Part shown: one piece after another, positions 16,817 to 26,086 of the stretch
How the letters are laid out: each line of letters begins with the position of its first letter
How positions within the stretch are numbered: position 1 is the stretch's first letter
From: JAWXBM01 sp034440115
GTDB taxonomy: Bacteria; Pseudomonadota; Gammaproteobacteria; Xanthomonadales; SZUA-36
Reading direction: 5' to 3'
Length of the DNA stretch: 64,000 bases
Assembly (NCBI GenBank): GCA_034440115.1
Contig: JAWXBM010000117.1
Location: 1 to 64,000, forward strand
The notes under the pieces: model-generated
What the model was told of the DNA's origin: nothing
Seen by the model: the letters and a program-made list of their open reading frames with translations, nothing else
The model's database searches: none
Made by a program: the position numbers and the translations under genes

Positions 16817-17373
16817 TAGTACAATTCCAGGGCGCGCAGTTCGCTGAGATGCCGCCAATGCTCGTACACATCCATGCCGCAACCAAAGACATACTTGTCT
16901 GCCACCTCCTGGCCGATAAAGCGCGGCAATTCGCCTGCGGTTTCGCGATCGTGCACCTTGCGGACCAACACTGCGCTGTTGACGCTGCGAGCGCCGCGGG
17001 ATAAGCAGTAACGCTCGATCAATTCCAGCGTCAGCCCAACATCGTAGATATCATCCACGATCAGCACTTCCTGGTCTTGCAGGTTCAGCCGCGGCGCTAC
17101 GCGGAATTCCAGTTGCCCGCCTTCGGTCTGGCCCGAATAGCGCGTGGCGTGCACGAAATCCATGCGCAAGGGCATGGTCAGGCGCGAGGCAATCCAGGTA
17201 GCCGGCAGAATTGCGCCGGTCATAACCGCCAGCAAGATGATTTCGCGGTCACCGTAGTAGGCGTTGATTTCTGCCGCCATGCGATCGACCGAGGCAAAAA
17301 TCTCCTCGCGAGTGGCAATCAGCACGGATTTTTCGAGTATGGCTCGCGGATTCATTTTCTGGAGATCTGACAT
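16816..17373 (-). CDS. hpt: Hypoxanthine phosphoribosyltransferase
   Basis: The 185 aa protein transfers phosphoribose from PRPP to hypoxanthine or guanine. The PRPP-binding loop is EVLIVDDIYDVGLTLELI. Other conserved parts are ILLAVMTGAILPATWIASRL and MDFVHATRYSGQT, and the base-binding end is DKYVFGCGMDVYEHWRHL. A GGAG site precedes the ATG. It starts 3 nt after nagZ ends and overlaps mtiP by one base, so salvage of hypoxanthine from MtiP is likely coordinated. Confidence 0.93.
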   Translation of the reverse strand: MSDLQKMNPRAILEKSVLIATREEIFASVDRMAAEINAYYGDREIILLAVMTGAILPATWIASRLTMPLRMDFVHATRYSGQTEGGQLEFRVAPRLNLQDQEVLIVDDIYDVGLTLELIERYCLSRGARSVNSAVLVRKVHDRETAGELPRFIGQEVADKYVFGCGMDVYEHWRHLSELRALELY

Positions 17374-17376
17374 TGC

Positions 17377-18462
17377 TTAAGCTCCGTTTTCTGTTTTACT
17401 TTTATTAAGGGATTCCAGGCTGCTGCACCAGTGTTGCCATTCTGCGGCACCTTGTTGTGCTGCCTTAGCCAACTCTGCCCGGCTCAGCGCCGCATGACCA
17501 TACAATGTTGCAATACGCTCACTCATATCAGCCAGGGACTGGTCCGTATCAGCCAGAGGCTGGTCTAGCACGGGCAGCAATTCTTCCACATCTTCCGGGC
17601 GACATACCAGCACCAGTTCACAACCGGCATCCAGGCAGCGATGCAGGCGCGTTTTCAAGTCACCTACGGCAAAAGCTGCATGCATACCCAGATCATCCGA
17701 CATGATCACGCCCCGATACTGCAACCGGCTGCGCAGAATATCCTGCAACCAAATGCCGGAATAACCCGCAGGCAATTTATCCACAGCCGAATAAACCACG
17801 TGCGCAATCATCAATGCATCGAGGCCGTATTGCAGTTGGATAAAAGGTTGCAGATCGGTTTTTTCAATGGTTTCGAAATCCCGCGCATCAAGTACATCGT
17901 CCACATGCGAATCGGCCAGCACTGAACCGTGGCCGGGAAAATGTTTGCCGGTGGTTTTCATGCCCGCATCGTGCATACCGGCCAGGTAATGGCTGCCCAG
18001 GTCGCTGACCGCTGCAATACCCGCCGAGAACGAACGGTCGCCGATGACGCAGCTACCTCGATCGAGGTCCAGCACGGGTGCAAAGCTGAGATCAATACCC
18101 AGGCTGAGCATTTCACTGGCCATCACCCGCCCGTGCCGGTAGGCAAAGTCACTGGCCAGGGCCTCATCCTGCTGCCACAGAGCGCCCAGGGCTCCCAGCG
18201 GAGGCAGCGCTGTGAAGCCATCACGCAAACGCTGCACCCGGCCGCCTTCCTGGTCGATGGCAATCAGCAGGCGGGGCTGGCGGCAGGCACGTATTTCGCT
18301 CACCAGCTCATGGATCTGGTCGGCCGAGATGAAATTACGGCTGAACAGCACCACTCCACCCACGGCAGGATGACGTAATTGTTCCAGGCTCCGCTGATCC
18401 AGCCCGGTGCCGGCGATACCGATCATGATGGGACCCAGCGGATTCATCGCATCGGAACTCAT
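17377..18462 (-). CDS. nagZ: Beta-N-acetylhexosaminidase (peptidoglycan recycling)
   Basis: NagZ removes N-acetylglucosamine from anhydro-muropeptides in the cytoplasm. This GH3 protein of 361 aa has the conserved GVVLFSRNF, LLIAIDQEGGRVQRLRDGFT, the catalytic loop KHFPGHGSVLADSHVD with its general acid/base His, and the nucleophile Asp in GVIMSDDLGMHAA. It starts 1 nt after the rlmD stop. MSSDAMNPLG may start at the first or second Met. Confidence 0.95.
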   Translation of the reverse strand: MSSDAMNPLGPIMIGIAGTGLDQRSLEQLRHPAVGGVVLFSRNFISADQIHELVSEIRACRQPRLLIAIDQEGGRVQRLRDGFTALPPLGALGALWQQDEALASDFAYRHGRVMASEMLSLGIDLSFAPVLDLDRGSCVIGDRSFSAGIAAVSDLGSHYLAGMHDAGMKTTGKHFPGHGSVLADSHVDDVLDARDFETIEKTDLQPFIQLQYGLDALMIAHVVYSAVDKLPAGYSGIWLQDILRSRLQYRGVIMSDDLGMHAAFAVGDLKTRLHRCLDAGCELVLVCRPEDVEELLPVLDQPLADTDQSLADMSERIATLYGHAALSRAELAKAAQQGAAEWQHWCSSLESLNKSKTENGA

Positions 18463-18463
18463 A

Positions 18464-19801
18464 TCAATGCTTGCTTTTGCGGCTGAACAGGGCGATGGAT
18501 TCTACATGCCCGGTTTGCGGGAACATGTCCATGATACCGGCAGATTCCAACTTGAAGCCATGTTCGTGAACCAGGCTGCCGGCATCACGTGCCAGACTGG
18601 CCGGATGGCAGGAAACATACAACAGTTTCTCTGCGGTCGTAGCCGCGATGAGTGGCAAGACTTCCAACGCTCCGGAGCGCGGTGGGTCAATCAGCACCTG
18701 GGTAAAGCGGTGCTGCCACCAGGCAGCGTGTTGCTGGTCTTCAACCAGGTTGGCCAGATGGAATTCCACGTTATCCAGGCCATTGCGCTCGGCATTGGCG
18801 CGGGCTCGTTCAACCAATCCCAAGTCACCTTCCACACCGATGACCTGACCGGCTTTCCGCGCCAGTGGCAAGGTGAAATTCCCCAGGCCGCAAAACAGAT
18901 CCAGCACACAATCGTCCGGGCCTGGCTGCAACATGGCCATGGCCCGTTGCAGCATCAGGCGATTCAGCTCTGCGTTCACCTGAGTAAAATCGGACGGCTC
19001 AAAAGCCAGTCGTAAATCGAACTCGGGCAAGGCATAGTCCAGAGCTACGGAATCGGGTTCCAGCGAATAAATGCTGTCGGGCCCTTTGGGTTGCAGCAAA
19101 ATGGCCACTTCGTGTTGGCGGGCAAATTGCCTGAGAACTTCCGTGTCTTCTATGGACAATGCTTGCATGTTGCGAAAAACCAGGGCGCATTGATCGTCAC
19201 CGCAGGCCACTTCGATTTGGGGAATGTTTTCGCGTGCCTGCATGCCGCCGATTAAAGTGCGCAGATCAGGCAGCAATTTTGCCACCCGCTTATCCAGCAC
19301 TTCGCAGGAATCCATTTCGGTAACAAAACCCGAGCCGCGCTCGCGGAAACCCACCAGAGCGCTGTCCTTCTTACGCACCCAGCGCACCGATAAACGGGCC
19401 TTACGCCGATAGTGCCAGGCAGGTCCGCTCAAGGGTGGCAATATCTCCCAAGGACTGACTTTACCAATGCGCTCCAGGTTCTGCAGCAGGCTGTCCTGTT
19501 TGGCCAGCAACTGGCCTGCGCTGGACAAATGCTGCAACGCACAGCCGCCGCACATATCGTAATGTGCACAGGCAGGTTCCACCCTGTCAGCAGCCGCAGA
19601 TTCTATGGAAAGCGCAATACCATCGTCATAACGTCGATTACGCTGGGTGATTTTGACTAGCGCTTTTTCCCCCGGCAAGGCGCCATGCACAAAAACCTTC
19701 TTGCCTTCCCAATCGGCCACACCGCGGCCATCGTGGCTGAGGCCGGTAATTGCCAAATCAAGGGGTTCAGGCGGAAGCCTGCCTCTACTGCGTCTACCCA
19801 A
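18464..19801 (-). CDS. rlmD: 23S rRNA (uracil-1939-C5)-methyltransferase
   Basis: The 445 aa protein has an N-terminal TRAM domain (ITGLSHDGRGVADWEGKKVFVHGALPGE) and the 4Fe-4S cysteines in CAHYDMCGGCALQH. The C-terminal SAM-dependent methyltransferase has VLDLFCGLGNFTLPLA, VLIDPPRSGALE and the catalytic Cys in LLYVSCHPASLARD. The start codon is TTG with AGGAA upstream; no ATG lies nearby. It is the first gene of a five-gene tight run. Confidence 0.94.
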   Translation of the reverse strand: MGRRSRGRLPPEPLDLAITGLSHDGRGVADWEGKKVFVHGALPGEKALVKITQRNRRYDDGIALSIESAAADRVEPACAHYDMCGGCALQHLSSAGQLLAKQDSLLQNLERIGKVSPWEILPPLSGPAWHYRRKARLSVRWVRKKDSALVGFRERGSGFVTEMDSCEVLDKRVAKLLPDLRTLIGGMQARENIPQIEVACGDDQCALVFRNMQALSIEDTEVLRQFARQHEVAILLQPKGPDSIYSLEPDSVALDYALPEFDLRLAFEPSDFTQVNAELNRLMLQRAMAMLQPGPDDCVLDLFCGLGNFTLPLARKAGQVIGVEGDLGLVERARANAERNGLDNVEFHLANLVEDQQHAAWWQHRFTQVLIDPPRSGALEVLPLIAATTAEKLLYVSCHPASLARDAGSLVHEHGFKLESAGIMDMFPQTGHVESIALFSRKSKH

Positions 19802-19847
19802 GTTTTCTGATTCCTGTAGTGCACAGGCACGGTTGCTTACGCGCCTT

Positions 19848-19875
19848 TAGCAACGGCCCGAAAAGGCCGTTGCTA
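19848..19875. other. 11-bp stem-loop between DUF1318 gene and rlmD
   Basis: Arms tagcaacggcc (19848-19858) and ggccgttgcta (19865-19875) pair perfectly around a 6-nt loop. It lies just downstream of the DUF1318 gene on the - strand and could end that transcript, but no U-tract follows on either strand. Confidence 0.5.
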
Positions 19876-19889
19876 CCAGTCGTGGCGGT

Positions 19890-20552
19890 CTATTTTGTTT
19901 TCCAGGAACCCGCTTCGTCCTGGTAATTCCAACCCGGCCGGGCCTTGTCAGCCCATTCTTTGGCAAAAGTCTTCTGTACGTCGCTTTCCCACTCCGGATG
20001 TCCGTTGGCTACGGCGATTTCGCGATATACCGCTGCGCGGTCACGATTCTCGTCCGCCACCACGCTTTCCAGGTTGCGCCGTTCATTCAAAGGCACCGCA
20101 GCACGATCGCGGATAACAACTAAACCGTCATTCCCGAATCCAATGGCGCCCGCATCAAACCAGGCATTCAGGCTGCTGCGCTGACGCTCAGCCATGCGGC
20201 TTTTGATGGCATTGATTTGCGGTGTGTTGATATCAATGGATGCCTGTTGCGCCTGGGCACTGGGTATCAGTATATCCAGCAGACCCATACCGGCCATGGC
20301 CAGCCAACTTTGTTCTTGCCAATCTGGTTTTTGTTGCTGCAGTGGATCAAACAGCCCACTGTCCTGTTTTGGCTCGCCCAAAACATCATCGACAAACTCC
20401 TCTGCGGCACGCTCTACGGCGGCAGCAGGAAAATAAACATTGATGGTGACACAAGCTGCCAGCACCAGCATGCCGCCGAGCAGCAGTCCTTGGCCAATCC
20501 AGATTAATTTCGGCCGCTTGAATTTTGATGATTCGGGTTTGGCTACAGACAT
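19890..20552 (-). CDS. YdbL-like DUF1318 lipoprotein
   Basis: The start MSVAKPESSKFKRPKL is preferred over an upstream ATG because CGAGGAA precedes it; this gives 220 aa. A transmembrane or lipoprotein signal at about 15-35 ends in LAAC, with acylation on Cys predicted. The following VTINVYFPAAAVERAAEEFVDDV segment is typical of these YdbL relatives. The DUF1318 domain fills the C-terminus, including ANGHPEWESDVQKTFAKEWADKARPGWNYQ. In E. coli YdbL is encoded with YdbH and YnbE, which carry phospholipids between the two membranes. Here a YdbH-like gene lies 132 nt upstream. Confidence 0.82.
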   Translation of the reverse strand: MSVAKPESSKFKRPKLIWIGQGLLLGGMLVLAACVTINVYFPAAAVERAAEEFVDDVLGEPKQDSGLFDPLQQQKPDWQEQSWLAMAGMGLLDILIPSAQAQQASIDINTPQINAIKSRMAERQRSSLNAWFDAGAIGFGNDGLVVIRDRAAVPLNERRNLESVVADENRDRAAVYREIAVANGHPEWESDVQKTFAKEWADKARPGWNYQDEAGSWKTK

Positions 20553-20684
20553 GGGAATTCCTCGTTTGAGCGCAAAGTGATCAAAGCTTTGGCCAGGTTG
20601 GCCAGGCAGGCACCCATGATAGCAGACCACGGCGCTGGCGAATCGTGCCTGAACCAACCGGCAAGGCCGCCACCTGCCATACCC

Positions 20685-22802
20685 TCAGGGATCACCAATG
20701 CGGATCTCTTCACCGGCTGAGGCAGCCGTCAGGTTGGAAACCAGCTGTGGCCAATCCATCCGGCGGTTGAACACTCTGATCGACAGTTTGGGAATACCTG
20801 AGCCTTCCATGATCAACACGCTGTTATCCTCGTCGGCCAGGCCACGGATGGCGCAAACATAGTTTTCCAGTCTGCAGCCCATACCCAATCGCTTATAAGA
20901 GAAATTACTGAACAAGCGCATGATGGGACCGGTCAGCGCCGCGGTGGCACCGCCTCCGCCAATACTGGTCAGATTATTTACCGCCCGGCGGGAGATGTGC
21001 TTGGAGTCAGACTGCCGCTCCGGCGTGCCTATCCAGGCATCAAAAGACACCGGCGACCAGTCCAGCATGCGCAGCTCATGCACGTAGCCATCCAGACGTC
21101 CGGCGATCTGACCAAAAGAAAAGGCACTGGTGAGCATTTGCAAATCCAGGTTGTCTATTTCAAGGTTGGCCGCAAAACTGGGCAAAACACCGAACAAGCG
21201 TTCGACCCGCAGATTGCTGAGTTGGATTTGCCCGTCAAACGCTTCGAAACTCAACAGACCTTCCACCGTGAGCACGCCGTTATCCAGTGATGCCCCCGGA
21301 ATGCGCCCACTGATTTTGCCGGCGAAAGTGGGCCATCCCAGGGCCGCCGTCAACTGCTCCATATCCAAGGCATTCAGGCCCGCATTAAAATGCACGACGG
21401 GCTCTGCCTGCTCTGCACCAACTTCTGGCAGCTCCAGACTAAACTCATCAATCACAAACTCGCCACCCAGTACCGCCAGTTTCAGCGGCTCGGCGAGTTG
21501 GAACAGGCCCGGCGCAGTGTTTAAATTTATCTTTCCGGCCCCCAAATTGATCCGTCCCAACAACAATCCCTGCCAGGAAAAGTCAGAAACGCCGCTGGAA
21601 GCGCCCGCCTCAACATGCGCCGACATACCGGTAAAGGCAAAGCGATTCTGCAAATGATCCACCACGCTCAGATCTTCAAACACCAACATGCCGCTGGGGA
21701 AACCGCTGCCTTCGCCAGACCCCGCCCAGCTGACACCGCCGGTGACCGTTAGCTTGTCCAAAGTCCACGCGGCCAGCACGGGTTCCAGGTAGCGCTCATA
21801 GGCCATCGGAAACTGCATATTCAATTGCTGAACTTTGTATTTCAGGCTATTGACCGGGTCATTTAAGGATAAGCTCCCGCTTGCCTTGACCCGCAGCACA
21901 TTGCCATCACTGAGCTGTAAGTCACCAATGTCTATCCGCTCACCGCTTAGCGCTATGTGAGTTTTCAACTGCAGGGTGTGCGGACCAAAAGCGGTGTAAA
22001 ACCGGTCTGCCAGCACTTCACCGGCCAGAAATTTTGCCTCCAGCGCTAACAAGCTGGGCGTTCCCGATTGCCATTGCCCTTCAGCCTGCAGATCCAATCC
22101 TTCAGTTGCGAAACGCCCCCCAGGTGAATCCATGCTGATGTCAGCCAGGCCCAGCTCAAAGCGAATTGCATATCCAGGCGGAGCAGCCTCTGCAGGGCTT
22201 TTGCCGGCAGCTTTTAGCAAAGACGCCTGGCCACTGATTTTACCCGCTTTGACCCAGTCCAGTTCATCGGGCAACAGAGCCTTGAAGGGCAAGGCGTCCA
22301 ATGCCTGGCCCGACCATTTGATGAGCAGTTCAGATTCGGCTGCCGCAGACCTGAATTGAAGTGCGGCAATAAATTTGCCAGCCTGCAGGCTGCTGGACAA
22401 GGCTTGCTGCTGATCATTCCACAAAGCTGCAGAAACAGTACCTTGCAGCTTTTGCTCCCACCCGGATGCTGCCGAACCGAGCAAAACCTGCCACTCACCA
22501 CCGGGGCACCAGCCGTCAACTTCATTACCCAGTTGTGCACAAGACAGTGCAAGTGCAGTTGCTTTCAGATCGGGCTGTGTATCCACGCCAGCTTGCGCCG
22601 CAGTCAGCCGGATACCCTCTGCAACCGTTTGCAGATGAATATCTCTCAGACGAACACCTTGATACTCAATTTCAGCGGCAGTAAGTTCTAGCGGTAATGA
22701 AAACGCCCACAGCGGCGTGCAAATCAAGCCACAGCTCAGCATCAACAATATCGAAAACGCCAGGCGGCCAGCAACAGTTATCAGGTAGTGCGGTAATGGC
22801 AT
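20685..22802 (-). CDS. YdbH-like AsmA-family protein
   Basis: The 705 aa protein has an N-terminal signal or anchor (GRLAFSILLMLSCGLICTPLWAF). Long repeating beta-strand segments follow (ELTAAEIEYQGVRLRDIHLQ and many alternating polar/apolar strands), as in AsmA/TamB-like bridge proteins. The C-terminal part MGCRLENYVCAIRGL ... GIPKLSIRVFNRRMDW is typical of YdbH relatives. E. coli YdbH is 879 aa and forms an intermembrane lipid bridge with the outer-membrane lipoprotein YnbE; this one is shorter. No YnbE-like ORF is evident between it and the DUF1318 lipoprotein gene. Confidence 0.75.
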   Translation of the reverse strand: MPLPHYLITVAGRLAFSILLMLSCGLICTPLWAFSLPLELTAAEIEYQGVRLRDIHLQTVAEGIRLTAAQAGVDTQPDLKATALALSCAQLGNEVDGWCPGGEWQVLLGSAASGWEQKLQGTVSAALWNDQQQALSSSLQAGKFIAALQFRSAAAESELLIKWSGQALDALPFKALLPDELDWVKAGKISGQASLLKAAGKSPAEAAPPGYAIRFELGLADISMDSPGGRFATEGLDLQAEGQWQSGTPSLLALEAKFLAGEVLADRFYTAFGPHTLQLKTHIALSGERIDIGDLQLSDGNVLRVKASGSLSLNDPVNSLKYKVQQLNMQFPMAYERYLEPVLAAWTLDKLTVTGGVSWAGSGEGSGFPSGMLVFEDLSVVDHLQNRFAFTGMSAHVEAGASSGVSDFSWQGLLLGRINLGAGKINLNTAPGLFQLAEPLKLAVLGGEFVIDEFSLELPEVGAEQAEPVVHFNAGLNALDMEQLTAALGWPTFAGKISGRIPGASLDNGVLTVEGLLSFEAFDGQIQLSNLRVERLFGVLPSFAANLEIDNLDLQMLTSAFSFGQIAGRLDGYVHELRMLDWSPVSFDAWIGTPERQSDSKHISRRAVNNLTSIGGGGATAALTGPIMRLFSNFSYKRLGMGCRLENYVCAIRGLADEDNSVLIMEGSGIPKLSIRVFNRRMDWPQLVSNLTAASAGEEIRIGDP

Positions 22803-22899
22803 AACAGTAGTCTGACAGATGTTGGAATCGTCAGTTCGGCGTCTGGTTCAGAGGTTCGCAACAATAGAATTTTTCGGGCCCAGAGATCGGGACCGTCAA

Positions 22900-23619
22900 T
22901 CACGCGCTGTGAATCAGTTGACGCATTTCCCGCACCGCCGCTTCAAGACCGGTGAATATGGAACGCGCCACAATAGCGTGGCCTATATTCAACTCCACCA
23001 TATGCGGAATACGGACAATCGGCTGCACATTGGTGTAATGCAATCCATGACCGGCATTGACCTGCAAGCCCAGCTTATGGGCGTGTAAGGCTGCGATATG
23101 AATGCGTTCCAATTCTGCTTCCTTGGCTGCCCCGTTGCAGTCAGCATAAGTGCCGGTATGTAATTCCACTACCGGCGCACCAGCCGCATGAGCAGCACTG
23201 ATCTGTTCTATATTCGGGTCGATAAACAATGACACGCGTATACCTGCAGCGCTGAGTATCCGTGTTGCTTCGGCCACTTCAGGTTGATGGGCGAGTACGT
23301 CCAGACCACCTTCGGTGGTCAATTCAACCCGCTTCTCGGGCACCAGGCAGACATCGGAAGGGTTGTGTGTCAGAGCAAAATCCAACATCTCGGCAGTAAC
23401 AGCTATTTCCAGGTTGATAGGCGTGGCACAACGTTTGCACAATACGGCGACGTCGCTATCCTGGATATGCCGCCGGTCTTCACGCAAATGCACCGTGATC
23501 GAATGTGCGCCACCGCGCTCGGCATATTCCGCCGCTTCGATAACTGATGGATAGATGGTTCCCCTGGCCTGCCTCACGGTAGCCACGTGATCAATGTTGA
23601 CGCCCAATAATACGGTCAT
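22900..23619 (-). CDS. pdxJ: Pyridoxine 5'-phosphate synthase
   Basis: PdxJ condenses 3-amino-2-oxopropyl phosphate with deoxyxylulose 5-phosphate to give pyridoxine phosphate. The start MTVLLGVNIDHVATVRQARG follows a GGAGG site and gives 239 aa, the usual size. Conserved parts include HSITVHLREDRRHI, CLVPEKR, ISLFIDPN-like (VSLFIDPN), VELHTGTYA and NAGHGLHYTNV. It is the last gene of the lepA-to-pdxJ series, as in Pseudomonas. Confidence 0.96.
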   Translation of the reverse strand: MTVLLGVNIDHVATVRQARGTIYPSVIEAAEYAERGGAHSITVHLREDRRHIQDSDVAVLCKRCATPINLEIAVTAEMLDFALTHNPSDVCLVPEKRVELTTEGGLDVLAHQPEVAEATRILSAAGIRVSLFIDPNIEQISAAHAAGAPVVELHTGTYADCNGAAKEAELERIHIAALHAHKLGLQVNAGHGLHYTNVQPIVRIPHMVELNIGHAIVARSIFTGLEAAVREMRQLIHSA

Positions 23620-23675
23620 GACTTTCTGTCCTCCAGGAAGCTCCAATTTATTCAGAGCTTCAATATTTTACCGGC

Positions 23676-24434
23676 TCACTGGAACAGGCTTTGCGAAACC
23701 AGCGGCTTATCACCCAGGTGAAAACGCAGCACCCGGCGCATCAAGCGTTTCAACTCCTGCAGGTGCTGGTCTTCAATATCACCCGATTCTAAAGCCAGTA
23801 AGGCTGAGCCGGATACCAATTTGTGACCTGCCGGCGGATCCAGCCCCCCGCTCTGTCGCTGCCACACAGCGCCTGCCTCAGGGTGGTAGCGATACCAGCG
23901 GCCTGCCTGCACCTGCTCGCCAGTGGCAGGCTCAACTGCCAGAATCATGGCAAGGCCTACAGCCTCCAGCAATTGCTTTTCGAAATTCCGCAACAGTGCT
24001 TGCGGTGTTTCCTGGCTGGCCAGTTGCTGCAACAGCATGCGATAGGCATCAAACAAATCCTGATGCGGATCGCCCCGATGCAGGGCTCGCATCAATAATT
24101 CATTGACGTACAAACCGCAAAACCAGGCGTCTCCAACATTGAGTGGCAGGGCAGCAACCTGCTCCGCTTCCACCAGGCTGCCCAATTCACCACGCAAGCG
24201 CCAACTCAGCAACAGCGGACGAAAAGGCTGCAAGACATTGCGCCAGCGCGATTTCGCACCACGTGCACCGCGCGCTATCAGGCCCACTCGCCCATGCTCG
24301 CGGGAAAATATTTCCAACAACAGGCTGCTTTCCCGGTAAGCCCTGCCGTGCAAAACAAAGGATGGCTCGAGGCTGGCCTGGCCTACCCTGTTGTTCGGCC
24401 GGCTACTCCCTTGACTAGCCACTGAACTCATCAA
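23676..24434 (-). CDS. recO: DNA repair protein RecO
   Basis: RecO loads RecA at gaps with RecR. The 252 aa protein has the N-terminal OB-fold (SFVLHGRAYRESSLLLEIFSREHGRVGLIARGARG) with the characteristic basic patch KSRWRNVLQPFRPLLLSW. The helical C-terminal domain follows (YVNELLMRALHRGDPHQDLFDAYRMLLQQL). Either of two adjacent Met codons may be the start. Its 5' end overlaps the era stop by about 20 nt. Confidence 0.94.
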   Translation of the reverse strand: MMSSVASQGSSRPNNRVGQASLEPSFVLHGRAYRESSLLLEIFSREHGRVGLIARGARGAKSRWRNVLQPFRPLLLSWRLRGELGSLVEAEQVAALPLNVGDAWFCGLYVNELLMRALHRGDPHQDLFDAYRMLLQQLASQETPQALLRNFEKQLLEAVGLAMILAVEPATGEQVQAGRWYRYHPEAGAVWQRQSGGLDPPAGHKLVSGSALLALESGDIEDQHLQELKRLMRRVLRFHLGDKPLVSQSLFQ

Positions 24435-25341
24435 ATCCCAATTGACGCATGGCCCGTTCGTTGTCGGACCAATCAGGACTGACTTTCACCCACAGGCGCA
24501 GGAATATTTTCTCGTCAAACAATTTTTCCAGTTCCCTGCGTGACTCAGTGCCAACCTGTTTGAGGACATTACCGCCCTTGCCTATCACGATCTGCTTTTG
24601 TCCCTGACGTTCTACCCAGACAATGGCGCCCAGGCGCAACAATTTATCATCGCGTTTGAATTCTTCAATTTCGACCGCCAGGGAGTAAGGCAATTCCTGA
24701 TGCAGACGCAACATCAATTGCTCACGTATCAGCTCACCTGCCAAAAACCGTTCAGTACGATCGGTGTACTGATCCGAGTCGTAAAAGGGCCGGGAAAACG
24801 GCAGGTAATGCATGACCGTCTTCTCAATTTCAGCCACACCGTTGCCGTTCTTGGCCGAAACCAACAGCACTTTTTCAAAACGGCTGGAATCCACCTTGTC
24901 CTTGAGGAAGGTCATCAAACGGGTTTTATCCGGCAACAGATCGATTTTGTTCACCACCAGCACTACCGACACATCGACCTTGGCCAGGGCGCGGGCCACG
25001 TACTCGTCCTGTTTGCTCCAGCGGTCCGCTTCAACCAGGAACAGCACCAGGTCGACTTCGCGCAATGCGGCATGGGCAATCCGGTTCATATGCCGGTTCA
25101 AAGCACGGCTGGCAGCCTCGTGGATTCCGGGGGTGTCCAGATAGATTACCTGTCCCGCTTCGCTGGTTTTGATACCTGCCACTTGTTGGCGAGTGGTCTG
25201 GGGCTTGGCCGTTACGATACTGACCTTGGTGCCCAGAATGCGGTTCATCAAGGTGGATTTACCAACATTGGGCCGGCCCACCAGAGCAACGTAACCACAG
25301 CGTGTCTGGTCTTCCTGCTGCTTGTTGCTGGCCTCATTCAT
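24415..25341 (-). CDS. era: GTPase Era
   Basis: Era is an essential GTPase for 16S rRNA maturation and 30S assembly. The 308 aa protein has G1 GRPNVGKSTLMNRI, G2 TTRQQVAGI, G3 DTPGI, G4 NKIDLL and G5 SAKNGNG. The C-terminal KH domain has the motif VIGKGGNVLKQVGTESRRELE and ends in LRLWVKVSPDWSDNE. The start overlaps the rnc stop by 8 nt, as is common for rnc-era. Confidence 0.97.
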   Translation of the reverse strand: MNEASNKQQEDQTRCGYVALVGRPNVGKSTLMNRILGTKVSIVTAKPQTTRQQVAGIKTSEAGQVIYLDTPGIHEAASRALNRHMNRIAHAALREVDLVLFLVEADRWSKQDEYVARALAKVDVSVVLVVNKIDLLPDKTRLMTFLKDKVDSSRFEKVLLVSAKNGNGVAEIEKTVMHYLPFSRPFYDSDQYTDRTERFLAGELIREQLMLRLHQELPYSLAVEIEEFKRDDKLLRLGAIVWVERQGQKQIVIGKGGNVLKQVGTESRRELEKLFDEKIFLRLWVKVSPDWSDNERAMRQLGFDEFSG

Positions 25342-26020
25342 TTGGAATTGCCGGTTTTATCAGCTTTTCCAGGCATAGCGCCGCCACCAGTTGCTCAGCC
25401 TTGCGTCGGCTGCTGCCAACTGCGATCAAAGCGGGTGAATGGTCATCCAAGCGGCACTCCATATGGAAGCTCTTGGCATGATCCGCGCCTTCTTCCTTGA
25501 CCAATCGATACTCCGGCAAGGCTTTGCCCCGGGCTTGTAACCATTCCTGCAATTGGGTTTTGGCGTCTTTCAGTGATTCTGCGGCAGGGAGTGCATCAAT
25601 CAATGGATAAAACATGCTGGCGATCACTGCCTGGCAAGCGACATAGCCACCGTCCAGTAATACCGCGCCCAACAGGGCTTCCAGCGCATCAGCCAGGATG
25701 GATGAGCGGCGGATTCCGCCAGAATTCATTTCCCCCTGGCCCAGCTTGATCTGCTTGCCAAGATCCAGTTTGGCTGCAACTTCTGCCAGGGTACGGCCAC
25801 GAACCAGGCGCGCTCGCATGCGGCTGAGGTCACCTTCGTTCGCTTGCGGGAATCGCTCAAACAAGAGCTGCGAAACCACCAGGCTCAGTATACTGTCGCC
25901 CAAAAACTCAAGCCGCTCGTAGTTACTGGGGCCGGAGCTGCGATGTGTTAAAGCTTCCTGCAGTAATACAGTATTTGCGAACCGATGATCAATTCCCGGA
26001 ACCGTATCAATCACAAGCAT
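25334..26020 (-). CDS. rnc: Ribonuclease III
   Basis: RNase III cuts double-stranded RNA in rRNA processing. The 228 aa protein has the signature YERLEFLGDSILSLVVSQLLFERFP with the catalytic acidic residues, and the second active-site segment ADALEALLGAVLLDGG. The double-stranded RNA-binding domain follows at about 155-225 (DAKTQLQEWLQARGKALPEYRLVKEEG, SSRRKAEQLVAALCLEKL). Confidence 0.96.
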   Translation of the reverse strand: MLVIDTVPGIDHRFANTVLLQEALTHRSSGPSNYERLEFLGDSILSLVVSQLLFERFPQANEGDLSRMRARLVRGRTLAEVAAKLDLGKQIKLGQGEMNSGGIRRSSILADALEALLGAVLLDGGYVACQAVIASMFYPLIDALPAAESLKDAKTQLQEWLQARGKALPEYRLVKEEGADHAKSFHMECRLDDHSPALIAVGSSRRKAEQLVAALCLEKLIKPAIPNE

Positions 26021-26086
26021 GCAGTCCCATCAGGTTGCCCTGAAGAAATGTCTGGCCTGCCGAATTGCCAGGCCATGATGCCGAAA

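Noticed and set aside
22803..22899. Possible tRNA-like sequence (ggttcagaggttcgcaa...)
   Set aside because: No cloverleaf can be formed; only a chance T-loop-like string.
24598..25500. 300-codon ORF on the + strand
   Set aside because: It crosses era and rnc in antisense and has no ribosome-binding site or family motif.
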